Shown here one piece after another: positions 1 through 7,031 of a stretch of DNA of 7,613 nt. This DNA is from Bacillota bacterium. Lineage in GTDB: Bacteria > Bacillota > Clostridia > Acetivibrionales > Acetivibrionaceae. The position numbers and the translations under genes were made by a program. Under the pieces are notes generated by a model that worked only from the letters and a program-made list of their open reading frames with translations, did no database searches and was not told the DNA's origin. Numbering within the stretch: position 1 is the stretch's first letter; each line of letters starts with the position of its first letter. The stretch spans positions 1-7,613 of the forward strand of contig JAEWSG010000241.1 of assembly GCA_023398495.1 (NCBI GenBank), given 5' to 3'.

Positions 1-1
1 T

Positions 2-127
2 TCGATCCTTAAAACCGGGAAAGCGAAGGCGGTGCGTTTCAGTACGCTGGAAGCCATCTGCAAAGCATTAGACTGCCAGCCGGGAGATATCCTGGAATAT
101 TCGGAATCCGATATTCAGCAAGGTTGA
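2..127 (+). CDS. C-terminal end of a small XRE/Cro-type HTH regulator (partial)
   Basis: Reading from base 2 there is an open frame of 41 codons ending in TGA at 125-127; the start lies before the window. The visible protein begins SILKTGKAKAVRFSTLEAIC and continues KALDCQPGDILEY. This is the second half of a Cro/C1-type helix-turn-helix domain of the short YozG-like kind: the end of the recognition helix, then the L-x-x-I-C-x-x-L-x-C-x-P-x-D-I-L signature that closes the fold. Family members are usually about 65-75 residues with little beyond the HTH, so more than half of the gene is probably visible. Its role would be DNA binding as a transcriptional regulator. The target is unknown, and I see no partner gene in the window. 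No clear terminator follows it. Confidence 0.85.
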   Translation, partial: SILKTGKAKAVRFSTLEAICKALDCQPGDILEYSESDIQQG

Positions 128-226
128 TTTGCAAACACCCGGATGTCCAATGAGTATTTTACCCATCGGAAATAGTAAGGATAGATAAGAATACCTCTGG
201 TGCTTTGAGCTACTACCTGAAATTTT

Positions 227-288
227 CCGGATAACCGCATGCATTTAATGTATAATCGTATGGATCCATTTATCAATCGTTATACGGG
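227..288. repeat. 62-base interspersed repeat, copy A
   Basis: This stretch matches 2270-2331 over its full 62 bases without gaps and with six mismatches. It runs from CCGGATAACCG to CGTTATACGGG, and its longest shared block is 22 bases (241-262). It lies between the HTH gene and the rhomboid gene, ending 87 bases before the preferred rhomboid ATG. Its ends are weakly inverted (CCGGATAAC against GTTATACGG, 8 of 9). CGT or CGC triplets recur every 21 bases (236, 257, 278), followed by partly similar AT-rich sequence. It could be a regulatory or leader element, or a member of a dispersed intergenic repeat family; two copies do not decide this. Confidence 0.8.
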
Positions 289-375
289 ATATTGATAATT
301 ATGCGTACATTGCTACTCCTAAACCGTACATGGCATTCCACAGCATGCACATTCATCACTAATCTCCGGCACATT

Positions 376-1461
376 ATGGCATTTGATTTCAAAGGGAAAA
401 TAACTGACTTCCTCACTACATTCAAACCTGCAAAAGGATATTTCATTACGCCAATCCTCATTAACATCAATCTGCTGGTTTTTATTGCCATGGCAGTTTC
501 GGGAGTTAATATCCTTCAACCTGAAAACCAGGATTTATTAAACTGGGGCGCTAACTTCAGGCCTATGGTGGCTGAAGGACAAAGGTGGAGATTGTTAACG
601 GCTTGTTTCTTACATATCGGTATATTACACCTGATGCTCAATATGTATGCTCTGCATTTCATTGGATCAGTACTCGAACCGTATCTTGGAAAAGCAAGAT
701 TTCTGGCTACTTATCTTATTCTGGGAATTGCCGGTAATCTGACAAGTATATGGTGGTTTCAATCCACTATAAGTGCAGGCGCTTCGGGCGCGATATTCGG
801 ATTGTACGGAACCTTTCTGGCTTTATTAACCACCAACCTCATTGATAAATCAGTAAAAACATCCATTATACCCGGCATAATATTCTTTATCGCTTACAAC
901 GTTTTTTACGGACTTCGGCCAAACAGCGGAATTGACAATGCCGCTCACCTTGGCGGACTCTTTTGTGGAATTGTAATAGGTTATGCATGGTTGCCGTGTT
1001 TGAAACAGTATGATAATACGAGGATGAAGTATTCTACAATAACTGTTTTGTCGATTGTTTTACTGGTTTCATCGATCATAGTATTCAGGTATCTGCCGAA
1101 TGACATCGCAAAATATGAAAAACAAATGTACCAGTTTGTCTCCATGGAGTCGATGGCACTCGAAGTTTTCCAACTACCGGCAGAAACGCCGAGGGATAAA
1201 ATCTTGTCGGAAATTAATAATCGGGGACTATATTACTGGAAAGAAAACATTAAACTCCTCAAAAGCTTCAAAGATCTTGATCTACCGTGGTCGGTAAGAG
1301 TCAGAAACAAAAAGCTGATAAAATATTGTGAGCTCAGGATCAAAAGTTACAGACTCTTATACAAGGCTGTTGAAGAAGACACCGACAAATACAATGATGA
1401 ACTCAATCAATACAACCGGGAGCTAGAAGCAATCATCAGAGAACTGACGGGAAATCAATGA
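376..1461 (+). CDS. Rhomboid family intramembrane serine protease with C-terminal extension
   Basis: This 361-residue membrane protein should cut transmembrane segments of other proteins within the inner membrane. The catalytic dyad is visible: Ser137 in GASG and His191 in AAHLGG. His80, His85 and Asn89 in HIGILHLMLN correspond to the conserved H/H/N group that lines the active site in GlpG-type rhomboids. A W-R pair precedes that motif, as is typical. The first membrane segment spans about residues 23-43, five more form the rhomboid core to about residue 205, and a seventh hydrophobic stretch (STITVLSIVLLVSSIIVF) follows. The last ~115 residues are charged and helical, ending in a likely coiled coil, and I cannot assign them. 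An in-frame ATG at 292 would add 28 residues, but it starts three bases after repeat copy A and adds a sequence that does not look like a membrane-protein N-terminus; MAFDFKGKITDFL at 376 is the more natural start. No RBS decides it. The gene is convergent with the lipoprotein gene, 77 bases away. Confidence 0.92.
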   Translation: MAFDFKGKITDFLTTFKPAKGYFITPILININLLVFIAMAVSGVNILQPENQDLLNWGANFRPMVAEGQRWRLLTACFLHIGILHLMLNMYALHFIGSVLEPYLGKARFLATYLILGIAGNLTSIWWFQSTISAGASGAIFGLYGTFLALLTTNLIDKSVKTSIIPGIIFFIAYNVFYGLRPNSGIDNAAHLGGLFCGIVIGYAWLPCLKQYDNTRMKYSTITVLSIVLLVSSIIVFRYLPNDIAKYEKQMYQFVSMESMALEVFQLPAETPRDKILSEINNRGLYYWKENIKLLKSFKDLDLPWSVRVRNKKLIKYCELRIKSYRLLYKAVEEDTDKYNDELNQYNRELEAIIRELTGNQ

Positions 1462-1538
1462 GGTGCAATAAAATGGGTAGCACAAGAAAATGTTTTCCTT
1501 TTCACCTTGCCTATTATGGTAATTGTAGAAAGGACTGA

Positions 1539-2150
1539 TTAGGGATGTGTGACTAAGCTATTGCCTCCTATTCTCTCTGTCAACTCATGCTTCGAAGTAA
1601 CTCGCGGGGCTTTTGCCCGATCACCTAGAAGCAACCAGGTTATGCGTTTTTTGGTTAAATCCATGAATAGTCTAGCTATTGCATTGTTGTCGTCACAGTA
1701 AACATGTCGTGCAGTACAAGTAAACTGGTCAACTGAGTTAAATGTTCCGTCTTTCTTCACGAAAAGCTTATAATTCATAATTGAATTCTCAACCGAATAC
1801 ACCCCGAATCCTGCAATGTTATCGTACCTGATAACAGTATCGCTGAACAGATCCTTGTCAATAAACAAAACCGTAACATAATGATGATGCCTGTCGGGCA
1901 GATCTGATATTTTTAGTCCCTGCATTATGCTGTCATACAACCCTGGAGAGATCAGCAGAGACGATTTGCTGATGGAGTCTCCTGAAGGCAATAGTTCCAC
2001 CGACCTATCAAAGTTAAGATTGCCTAGCCTGAATTCAATAACTGCATGAGTAGCATAAGGATTGGGCTTCTGCTGATGGATATCCTGCCGGCAAGCGGTC
2101 ATGATCAACAATAGCGGAAGTAATCGAAGGAACATGTTGAATGGTTTCAT
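1539..2150 (-). CDS. Small lipoprotein of unknown function
   Basis: This is a 203-residue protein with a lipoprotein signal peptide: MKPFNMFLRLLPLLLIMTAC, giving a basic start, a hydrophobic stretch and a lipobox whose Cys20 would be lipidated. Arg follows the Cys, which is compatible with transfer to the outer membrane. The mature part looks like a soluble beta-rich domain (HAVIEFRLGNLNF, HHHYVTVLFIDKDLF, NYKLFVKKDGTFNSV), and I do not recognise a family. The frame can be extended to a TTG at 2162, but the ATG at 2150 puts the signal peptide directly at the N-terminus and is preferred. The gene is divergent from the exonuclease gene and has a promoter-like pair about 70 bases upstream. A real gene is likely because it is long, unopposed by another good frame and carries a proper secretion signal. 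Its substrate or partner is unknown. Confidence 0.78.
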   Translation of the reverse strand: MKPFNMFLRLLPLLLIMTACRQDIHQQKPNPYATHAVIEFRLGNLNFDRSVELLPSGDSISKSSLLISPGLYDSIMQGLKISDLPDRHHHYVTVLFIDKDLFSDTVIRYDNIAGFGVYSVENSIMNYKLFVKKDGTFNSVDQFTCTARHVYCDDNNAIARLFMDLTKKRITWLLLGDRAKAPRVTSKHELTERIGGNSLVTHP

Positions 2151-2218
2151 TACAGTTCCCAAATTTAAGAAGGAAAAGTTAAAAATTAAAAAAATCCAAC
2201 ATCATGGTAAAAACGCAA

Positions 2219-2251
2219 AAAAGATAATGTCTATATATTCCCATTTTCAAA
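2219..2251 (-). promoter_or_regulatory. Candidate Bacteroidota promoter for the lipoprotein gene
   Basis: Read on the minus strand, TTTG (2251-2248) is followed after 21 bases by TATCTTTT (2226-2219). This agrees with the TTTG / TAnnTTTG (-33/-7) pattern known from Bacteroides except for the last base. Transcription would start about 60 bases before the lipoprotein ATG. In AT-rich DNA such a match can arise by chance, so this is a weak prediction. Confidence 0.35.
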
Positions 2252-2269
2252 TAATAAAATTGGCCGCAC

Positions 2270-2331
2270 CCGGATAACCGTACGCATTTAATGTATAATC
2301 GTATGCATTCATTTATCAAACGTTATACGGA
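2270..2331. repeat. 62-base interspersed repeat, copy B
   Basis: This is the second copy of the repeat at 227-288, in the same orientation, with 56 of 62 bases identical. It sits in the divergent intergenic region between the lipoprotein and exonuclease genes and ends 48 bases before the exonuclease ATG. The 21-base internal spacing of CGT is clearest here (2279, 2300, 2321); the first two 21-base units agree at 13 positions. With copy A it forms direct repeats around the rhomboid/lipoprotein pair. Confidence 0.8.
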
Positions 2332-2379
2332 ATTCTAAAAAGATGATGTAAATTACGGGCAATAAACCTTATTCCCCAC

Positions 2380-3222
2380 ATGGATACATTCGTAGCACTT
2401 GATTTTGAAACTGCCAAACCCGCGCGACATACAGCCTGCGCAGTTGGAATGGTGAATGTGGTTAAGGGCGTCATCGTTCAGAAGTTCTATTCACTGATCA
2501 AACCCCCGTTAAATGAATACGACATACATACAATGGCGGTTCATGGAATGAATCCGGATCACACGGCAAACGCACCAACCTTCTCCGAAATCTATCCATA
2601 TCTCAGGCTGATGATCGACCGAAACAACTTAGTGTGCCATAATGCGGCTTTTGATATCAGTGTCCTGAAAAGCAGCATGGAGCACTATTACATTGATGCG
2701 GATGACCTGAAGTTCGATGTGTTCGACACCATGGATCTGTATGATCGCAAATCTCTGAAAGTTTGTTGTGATGAATGCGGAATTGAGCTGACACATCACG
2801 ACCCCCTGTCAGACGCTGAAGCTTGTGCCAGGATCTTCCTCAAGTATCACAACTGCACATGCAAAGAGATTGTCCCCGGTAAGGGCAATGCCAAAGCAAC
2901 CTTCTGGGGACATGATTCCATCGACGGCAACCTGCTGAAGCACGAGCCCGAAAACGTACAGAACAAGCAAAACCACTTCTTCAACAAAAAGGTAGTCATC
3001 ACCGGAACCTACAACAAATGGCCCGACCGGCGCGAGCTTGCCGGAATCATCAAATCGATGGGAGCAGATATAGACAGTGGAGTCACGTCGAAGACACAGA
3101 TTCTAATTGCAGGTGTAGGCGCCGGGCCTGGTAAAATACAGAAGATGCTACAAAACATTGAATGCGATTGTGAGAGGCAGATACTTTATGAGGAAGATGT
3201 GAGGAGGATTTTGAAAATATAG
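2380..3222 (+). CDS. DnaQ-like DEDDh 3'-5' exonuclease with C-terminal BRCT domain
   Basis: This 280-residue cytoplasmic protein should remove nucleotides from DNA 3' ends using two metal ions. The DEDDh active site is complete: Asp8 and Glu10 in ALDFETA (Exo I), Asp92 in HNAAFDISVL (Exo II), and His140 with Asp145 in HHDPLSDAEA (Exo III). The exonuclease domain covers about residues 1-160. A linker of about 40 residues follows, then a BRCT domain from about residue 199 to the end: FFNKKVVITGTY, the helix containing RRELAGIIKSMGADI, and SKTQILIAG. BRCT domains of this type also occur in NAD-dependent ligase and in other bacterial exonucleases, where they aid DNA or protein contacts. It is not the replicative proofreading subunit by context, since no polymerase gene is near. 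The RecQ-like helicase gene starts 85 bases downstream on the same strand, so co-transcription is possible. Repeat copy B lies upstream. Its base composition is much richer in GC than the helicase gene. Confidence 0.93.
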   Translation: MDTFVALDFETAKPARHTACAVGMVNVVKGVIVQKFYSLIKPPLNEYDIHTMAVHGMNPDHTANAPTFSEIYPYLRLMIDRNNLVCHNAAFDISVLKSSMEHYYIDADDLKFDVFDTMDLYDRKSLKVCCDECGIELTHHDPLSDAEACARIFLKYHNCTCKEIVPGKGNAKATFWGHDSIDGNLLKHEPENVQNKQNHFFNKKVVITGTYNKWPDRRELAGIIKSMGADIDSGVTSKTQILIAGVGAGPGKIQKMLQNIECDCERQILYEEDVRRILKI

Positions 3223-3307
3223 GCTTAAAAATTTACTTGGCCAGTTTGAAAATTGTAACATTCTAGCAATATAAGAGATAAAAATAAACAGATAAATAAT
3301 TATAGTT

Positions 3308-6300
3308 ATGACGATTCCTTCAAAAGAAGATGGTAACTTTGAAGAAAGAATAGATACTGTTTCTGAACTTTATTCTTCTCTTATCTGCAATGTAATAGAT
3401 TCTGAAATAAAAGGTATAAAAGACCTTATTGTTGTGGTTCAAGGTGATGTTACTCTTGTTAACCTAGGCAAATACAACGATTACATTACTGATCTTGAAA
3501 CATTCAAAAAACATGGCAATAATTTACTATTCACTAAAAAATGGTTTGGAAGGATTTTTTCAAGGCTAACCGCTACAGAAAACTTAGAAATTCTTTCATA
3601 TGCTCAGTTTTCATATCTCGTAGAATATCTGAGTCCTGATTATTTTAATGAGAGGGTCCTGATAGTGAAGGATAACCTACGCCAAATATTTCCCATTGAT
3701 CAGCAAGATTACCTCATACCAGCTACGAAAGAAAATATTGAATTAAGACCAGATGAATTGCCAATTTATCAAGCAGAGCAGATGGCGATAAATGGAGTTT
3801 ATTACTATGCTGTTAAGAGTATAGTACATAAATATAGAAGTGTTGATATCTTTAAAGAGACAAGAGTTCTTGAAAGAGCAAATAAAAAACAATTAGAGAC
3901 TATTGATGTTAGCTCAGATCCTTTAGCCTTAGACAAGTTTATTAATCAATGCTTAACAGATAATTGTTTCAATAAAGATGTAAATGTCAGATATTATTCA
4001 AAACAACCAGCGAATGTTGAGATAATAGAAAATCTAAGAAGGCTCAATTATCTAATGCAGCAATTTGGTGGTAGACTCTACTTGGCAGAAGAAGCTGCAG
4101 TTGATGAGAACTTTATTCCAAAAGATAGTACAGTTACATTATTAACTAAATACTGGGGAAAAGAAGCTTCATTTAGAACAATGCCTGTATATAAGAATCC
4201 AAATATAGATAATGAGATTTCAGAAGTTTCGCAGGGTTTAATTGTAGAAACAATAATTCAAGAATATGAGAACTCATGCACAAATAAAGTGTGTCGGGAT
4301 TTATTTTTAACAGCACCAACTGGTTCTGGCAAATCCTTACTATTTCAATTGCCTGCTTTTTATATATCTGAAAAGGGTGGTTTTACTATTATTGTTTCAC
4401 CTCTTATTGCTTTGATGAAAGATCAGGTTAACGCGATTTTACAAGAACGAAGCTTTGAAAAGGTTGCATATATCAATAGTGAATTAAGTTTAATTGATAG
4501 AGATCGAATAATCGAAAGTTGTAAAGCTGGAGAAGTTGATATCTTGTATTTATCACCAGAGTTACTGCTTTCTTATGATGTAACATACTTTATAGGTTCA
4601 CGAAAATTAAGTTTAGTAGTAGTCGATGAAGCGCATTTAATTACCACTTGGGGTCGAGACTTTAGAGTTGATTATTGGTTTTTAGGAAACCATATAAGGA
4701 AAATCAGAGACTATAATAAAATAAGCTTTCCAATGATTGCTGTTACTGCAACTGCCATTTATGGAGGCACTAATGATATGGTTTTCGATAGCATACAGAG
4801 TCTGGTGATGAATGATCCTTTCATTTATATAGGACAAGTAAGAAGACATGACATCGAATTTTTGATAAATAATTATGATAGATTTCCTAAAACATATGAG
4901 TCAAGTAAAATTAGTCAGACTATCGATTTTATAAAGAAAATAAATTCTATTAGCATTAAGACTTTAGTTTATGCACCATATACAAAGCATATTACATCCA
5001 TCCTTACTCAGTTGAACTCTGAAAACTTACACATTGCAACAGGATATCATGGGAGACTTGATTCATTAAATAAAGAATTTGCTTATAGGCAGTTTAAAAG
5101 TGGTGAAGTAAAAATAATGATATCAACAAAGGCATTTGGAATGGGTGTTGATATTTCAGATATACAATTGGTTTATCACCACGCACCATCCGGCCTTTTA
5201 CCTGACTATATTCAAGAAATAGGTAGAGTTGCACGAAAGCCCGAATTAAATGGTTATGCCGCATTGAACTACACAACACAGGATCAAAGATATACAAAGG
5301 CATTACATGGAATGTCTGCAATTAGGCAATATCAGTTACAGGAGGTCCTTAAAAAACTTTACAAGAGCTATGTAAAGAATGGTAATAAAAGAAACCTCCT
5401 ATTATCAGTTGACGATTTTGGTTACATTTTCCAAACAGCTCAGGATCTTGATCAGAAAGTCCTTACAGCACTAATGATGATAGAAAAAGATTATCTCGCT
5501 AAACATCGTTTTAATGTTATCCTGGCCCGACCTAAGAAATTATTTGTAAAAGTATTTGCCAGATTGACTAATAGTGATTTTACAACTTTTTCTATGAACT
5601 ACCACAACTTATATAGTATTGTTGATGAGCATAATAACGGTTTCAAAGTAATTGAACTCGATCTTGATCAACTCTGGCTGAAAAAGTACAGTGACAAGAG
5701 TTTTCCAATAATAAAGAAGGATTTCTTTACTGGCGCACTTTTCAGAAATGATAATATAACTGTTGTACCTCAAATAAAAATATCATTCCAACTTCTATCC
5801 AAGTATAATGAGGTATTGAGGACTTTGAACAGTCTTTTTAATACACTTCAGAGTATTTTTTCTAAAATGAAAAAGTTTTTTGATAAGGTTACCTTCCAGA
5901 ACGAATTGGATAATTATCTTAAGGACAAATCTAAAGCCGAGAGGTTAAGTAAATTTGTACTATCTAGTTATTCAGGGCGTTTAATCGCTCCAGGTGTAAT
6001 TGAACCTGACTCTTTTTTGCAAGAAAGGAGAACGGTTGATGGTTATGAATATCGAGTTTTTTCGAATCAGTATCTTGCAAATTTTTCTTCATTAATCAGG
6101 AAGTTCACCAGTATGTTTGAAAACTCGAGCAGTGCTTTAGCTGAACGCTATGTAACTAATAATGAAACCAATGCGGTAAATTATGTTAGGTTGGGTTATT
6201 TTCTTCAAATACTGGATATAGCAAACTTTGAAATCAAAGGCGGTGAGAATCCTATGGTGTATGTGCGTATCAATGATCCTACAAGGATTCAATTTGATTC

Positions 6301-6976
6301 TATTAATAAAAAGTATAGTAACACCTTGTTAACAAGCACTCTACAAAAACATGATATCAGCAGCCAGATTTTTGATCATTTTTTCCTTAATAATTTTACT
6401 AATACTGAAAGATGGGACTATATAGAAGACTTTTTTCTGGGGATGGACGTTGACTCATTAATTCGGAAATATAGTGGTGGTAATACTAACTCACTCGACA
6501 TTATTGAGGAGCTTAAAAAAAAAGTTAAAAAAAACACAGTTAATAGATCGAAGGAATTAAATTCTAACCCTAATATCTTCTTTCCAGTTGCAGGTAAAAT
6601 CTATTATGATAACGATCTGCTTACGATTAAGGACGAAGATAAACATGTCAGAACAATGCATGTAAGTGATTGGGTAATCAAAGAGCCTGTATTACTACAC
6701 AAAACAATTAAGAAAAACAAGATAAGGCTGAATTACAAGTTATTTACAGTCCTCTTGTCTAAACTAAGTAACAAATATCCTGATTATTATAAAAGAACGC
6801 TTGGATTAAATATGAAGATCAAGTTTAGCGGATATGATCAATTGGTTGAAGCAAGAATTCCATATATTGATCAACCGGTAAAATTTTTTAAATGGTGGTT
6901 AAAAAATAAAGATAAGGTCCATTTATCTGAAACAGACATCATTATTCTATTAGACAAAGTAAAAATGTTATCCTAG
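3308..6976 (+). CDS. Very large RecQ-like superfamily 2 DNA helicase with unassigned N- and C-terminal regions
   Basis: This 1222-residue protein should use ATP to move along or unwind DNA. The SF2 motifs are complete: Walker A TAPTGSGKS (Lys342), motif Ia VSPLIALMKDQ (363-373), DEAH box 440-443 followed by TTWGRDFRVDY (the RecQ equivalent is S-x-W-G-H-D-F-R-P-x-Y), motif III TATA (480-483), motif IV region TLVYAPY (552-558), motif V STKAFGMGVD (606-615) and motif VI QEIGRVAR (636-643, with Arg640 and Arg643). The core occupies about residues 330-660. The first 330 residues are helix-rich and not recognised. After residue 644 there is no cysteine, so the RecQ zinc domain is absent. This region holds a probable winged-helix-like segment (about 670-750), a helical stretch (about 832-890), PMVYVRINDP (982-991) and WDYIEDFFLG (1036-1045). 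Typical RecQ is about 600 residues. The gene is AT-rich throughout and reads without interruption. A poor promoter-like match (TTTG at 3245, TATAAG at 3270) lies upstream. A perfect inverted repeat starts right after the TAG. Anti-phage or genome-maintenance roles are possible; the sequence does not decide. Confidence 0.95.
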   Translation: MTIPSKEDGNFEERIDTVSELYSSLICNVIDSEIKGIKDLIVVVQGDVTLVNLGKYNDYITDLETFKKHGNNLLFTKKWFGRIFSRLTATENLEILSYAQFSYLVEYLSPDYFNERVLIVKDNLRQIFPIDQQDYLIPATKENIELRPDELPIYQAEQMAINGVYYYAVKSIVHKYRSVDIFKETRVLERANKKQLETIDVSSDPLALDKFINQCLTDNCFNKDVNVRYYSKQPANVEIIENLRRLNYLMQQFGGRLYLAEEAAVDENFIPKDSTVTLLTKYWGKEASFRTMPVYKNPNIDNEISEVSQGLIVETIIQEYENSCTNKVCRDLFLTAPTGSGKSLLFQLPAFYISEKGGFTIIVSPLIALMKDQVNAILQERSFEKVAYINSELSLIDRDRIIESCKAGEVDILYLSPELLLSYDVTYFIGSRKLSLVVVDEAHLITTWGRDFRVDYWFLGNHIRKIRDYNKISFPMIAVTATAIYGGTNDMVFDSIQSLVMNDPFIYIGQVRRHDIEFLINNYDRFPKTYESSKISQTIDFIKKINSISIKTLVYAPYTKHITSILTQLNSENLHIATGYHGRLDSLNKEFAYRQFKSGEVKIMISTKAFGMGVDISDIQLVYHHAPSGLLPDYIQEIGRVARKPELNGYAALNYTTQDQRYTKALHGMSAIRQYQLQEVLKKLYKSYVKNGNKRNLLLSVDDFGYIFQTAQDLDQKVLTALMMIEKDYLAKHRFNVILARPKKLFVKVFARLTNSDFTTFSMNYHNLYSIVDEHNNGFKVIELDLDQLWLKKYSDKSFPIIKKDFFTGALFRNDNITVVPQIKISFQLLSKYNEVLRTLNSLFNTLQSIFSKMKKFFDKVTFQNELDNYLKDKSKAERLSKFVLSSYSGRLIAPGVIEPDSFLQERRTVDGYEYRVFSNQYLANFSSLIRKFTSMFENSSSALAERYVTNNETNAVNYVRLGYFLQILDIANFEIKGGENPMVYVRINDPTRIQFDSINKKYSNTLLTSTLQKHDISSQIFDHFFLNNFTNTERWDYIEDFFLGMDVDSLIRKYSGGNTNSLDIIEELKKKVKKNTVNRSKELNSNPNIFFPVAGKIYYDNDLLTIKDEDKHVRTMHVSDWVIKEPVLLHKTIKKNKIRLNYKLFTVLLSKLSNKYPDYYKRTLGLNMKIKFSGYDQLVEARIPYIDQPVKFFKWWLKNKDKVHLSETDIIILLDKVKMLS

Positions 6977-7031
6977 TGTCAAATTGCAATATAATTGTAG
7001 ATTCCGGTTCATACTATATTGCAATTTGACA
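6977..7031. repeat. Perfect 17-bp inverted repeat directly after the helicase stop codon
   Basis: The left arm TGTCAAATTGCAATATA (6977-6993) and its exact reverse complement (7015-7031) are separated by 21 bases. The left arm begins at the base after the TAG stop. In RNA it would form a long hairpin, and it may end transcription or protect the 3' end of the helicase mRNA. There is no T-run after the right arm, so it is not a standard intrinsic terminator. The symmetry could also mark a protein-binding site. Confidence 0.85.

Noticed and set aside
227..288. TATAAT in the repeat (251-256) as a sigma-70 type -10 box
   Set aside because: No -35 box at a suitable distance, and Bacteroidota normally use TAnnTTTG rather than this form.
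292..375. Longer rhomboid N-terminus from the ATG at 292
   Set aside because: It starts three bases after the repeat copy, leaves no room for a leader, and adds a basic, cysteine-containing stretch before a typical rhomboid start at 376.
273..519. Minus-strand open frames opposite the rhomboid N-terminal half (273-491 and 319-519)
   Set aside because: They overlap a well-supported gene, show no motif or membrane pattern, and have unlikely cysteine-rich or basic composition.
1100..1297. Plus-strand open frame within the rhomboid tail
   Set aside because: It is a different frame of a gene whose reading is continuous, with a basic composition typical of a chance frame.
2151..2162. TTG start at 2162 for the lipoprotein
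   Set aside because: The ATG at 2150 gives a normal signal peptide; the extra four residues add nothing.
5094..5321. Minus-strand open frame opposite the helicase motif V/VI region
   Set aside because: It lies wholly against conserved helicase motifs and has no recognisable features.
2380..6976. Assignment to a named defence system (Dpd, Druantia, Hachiman, BREX)
   Set aside because: None of their other components is in the window, and the helicase flanks show no domain that I can tie to those systems.
3266..6994. GCAATATAA on both sides of the helicase gene (3266-3274 and 6986-6994) as an insertion duplication
   Set aside because: Nine AT-rich bases can match by chance, and the downstream copy is already explained as part of the inverted-repeat arm.
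6977..7031. The inverted repeat as a tiny transposable element
   Set aside because: Flanking bases (CCTAG and TTTGA) show no target duplication and the element would be only 55 bases.
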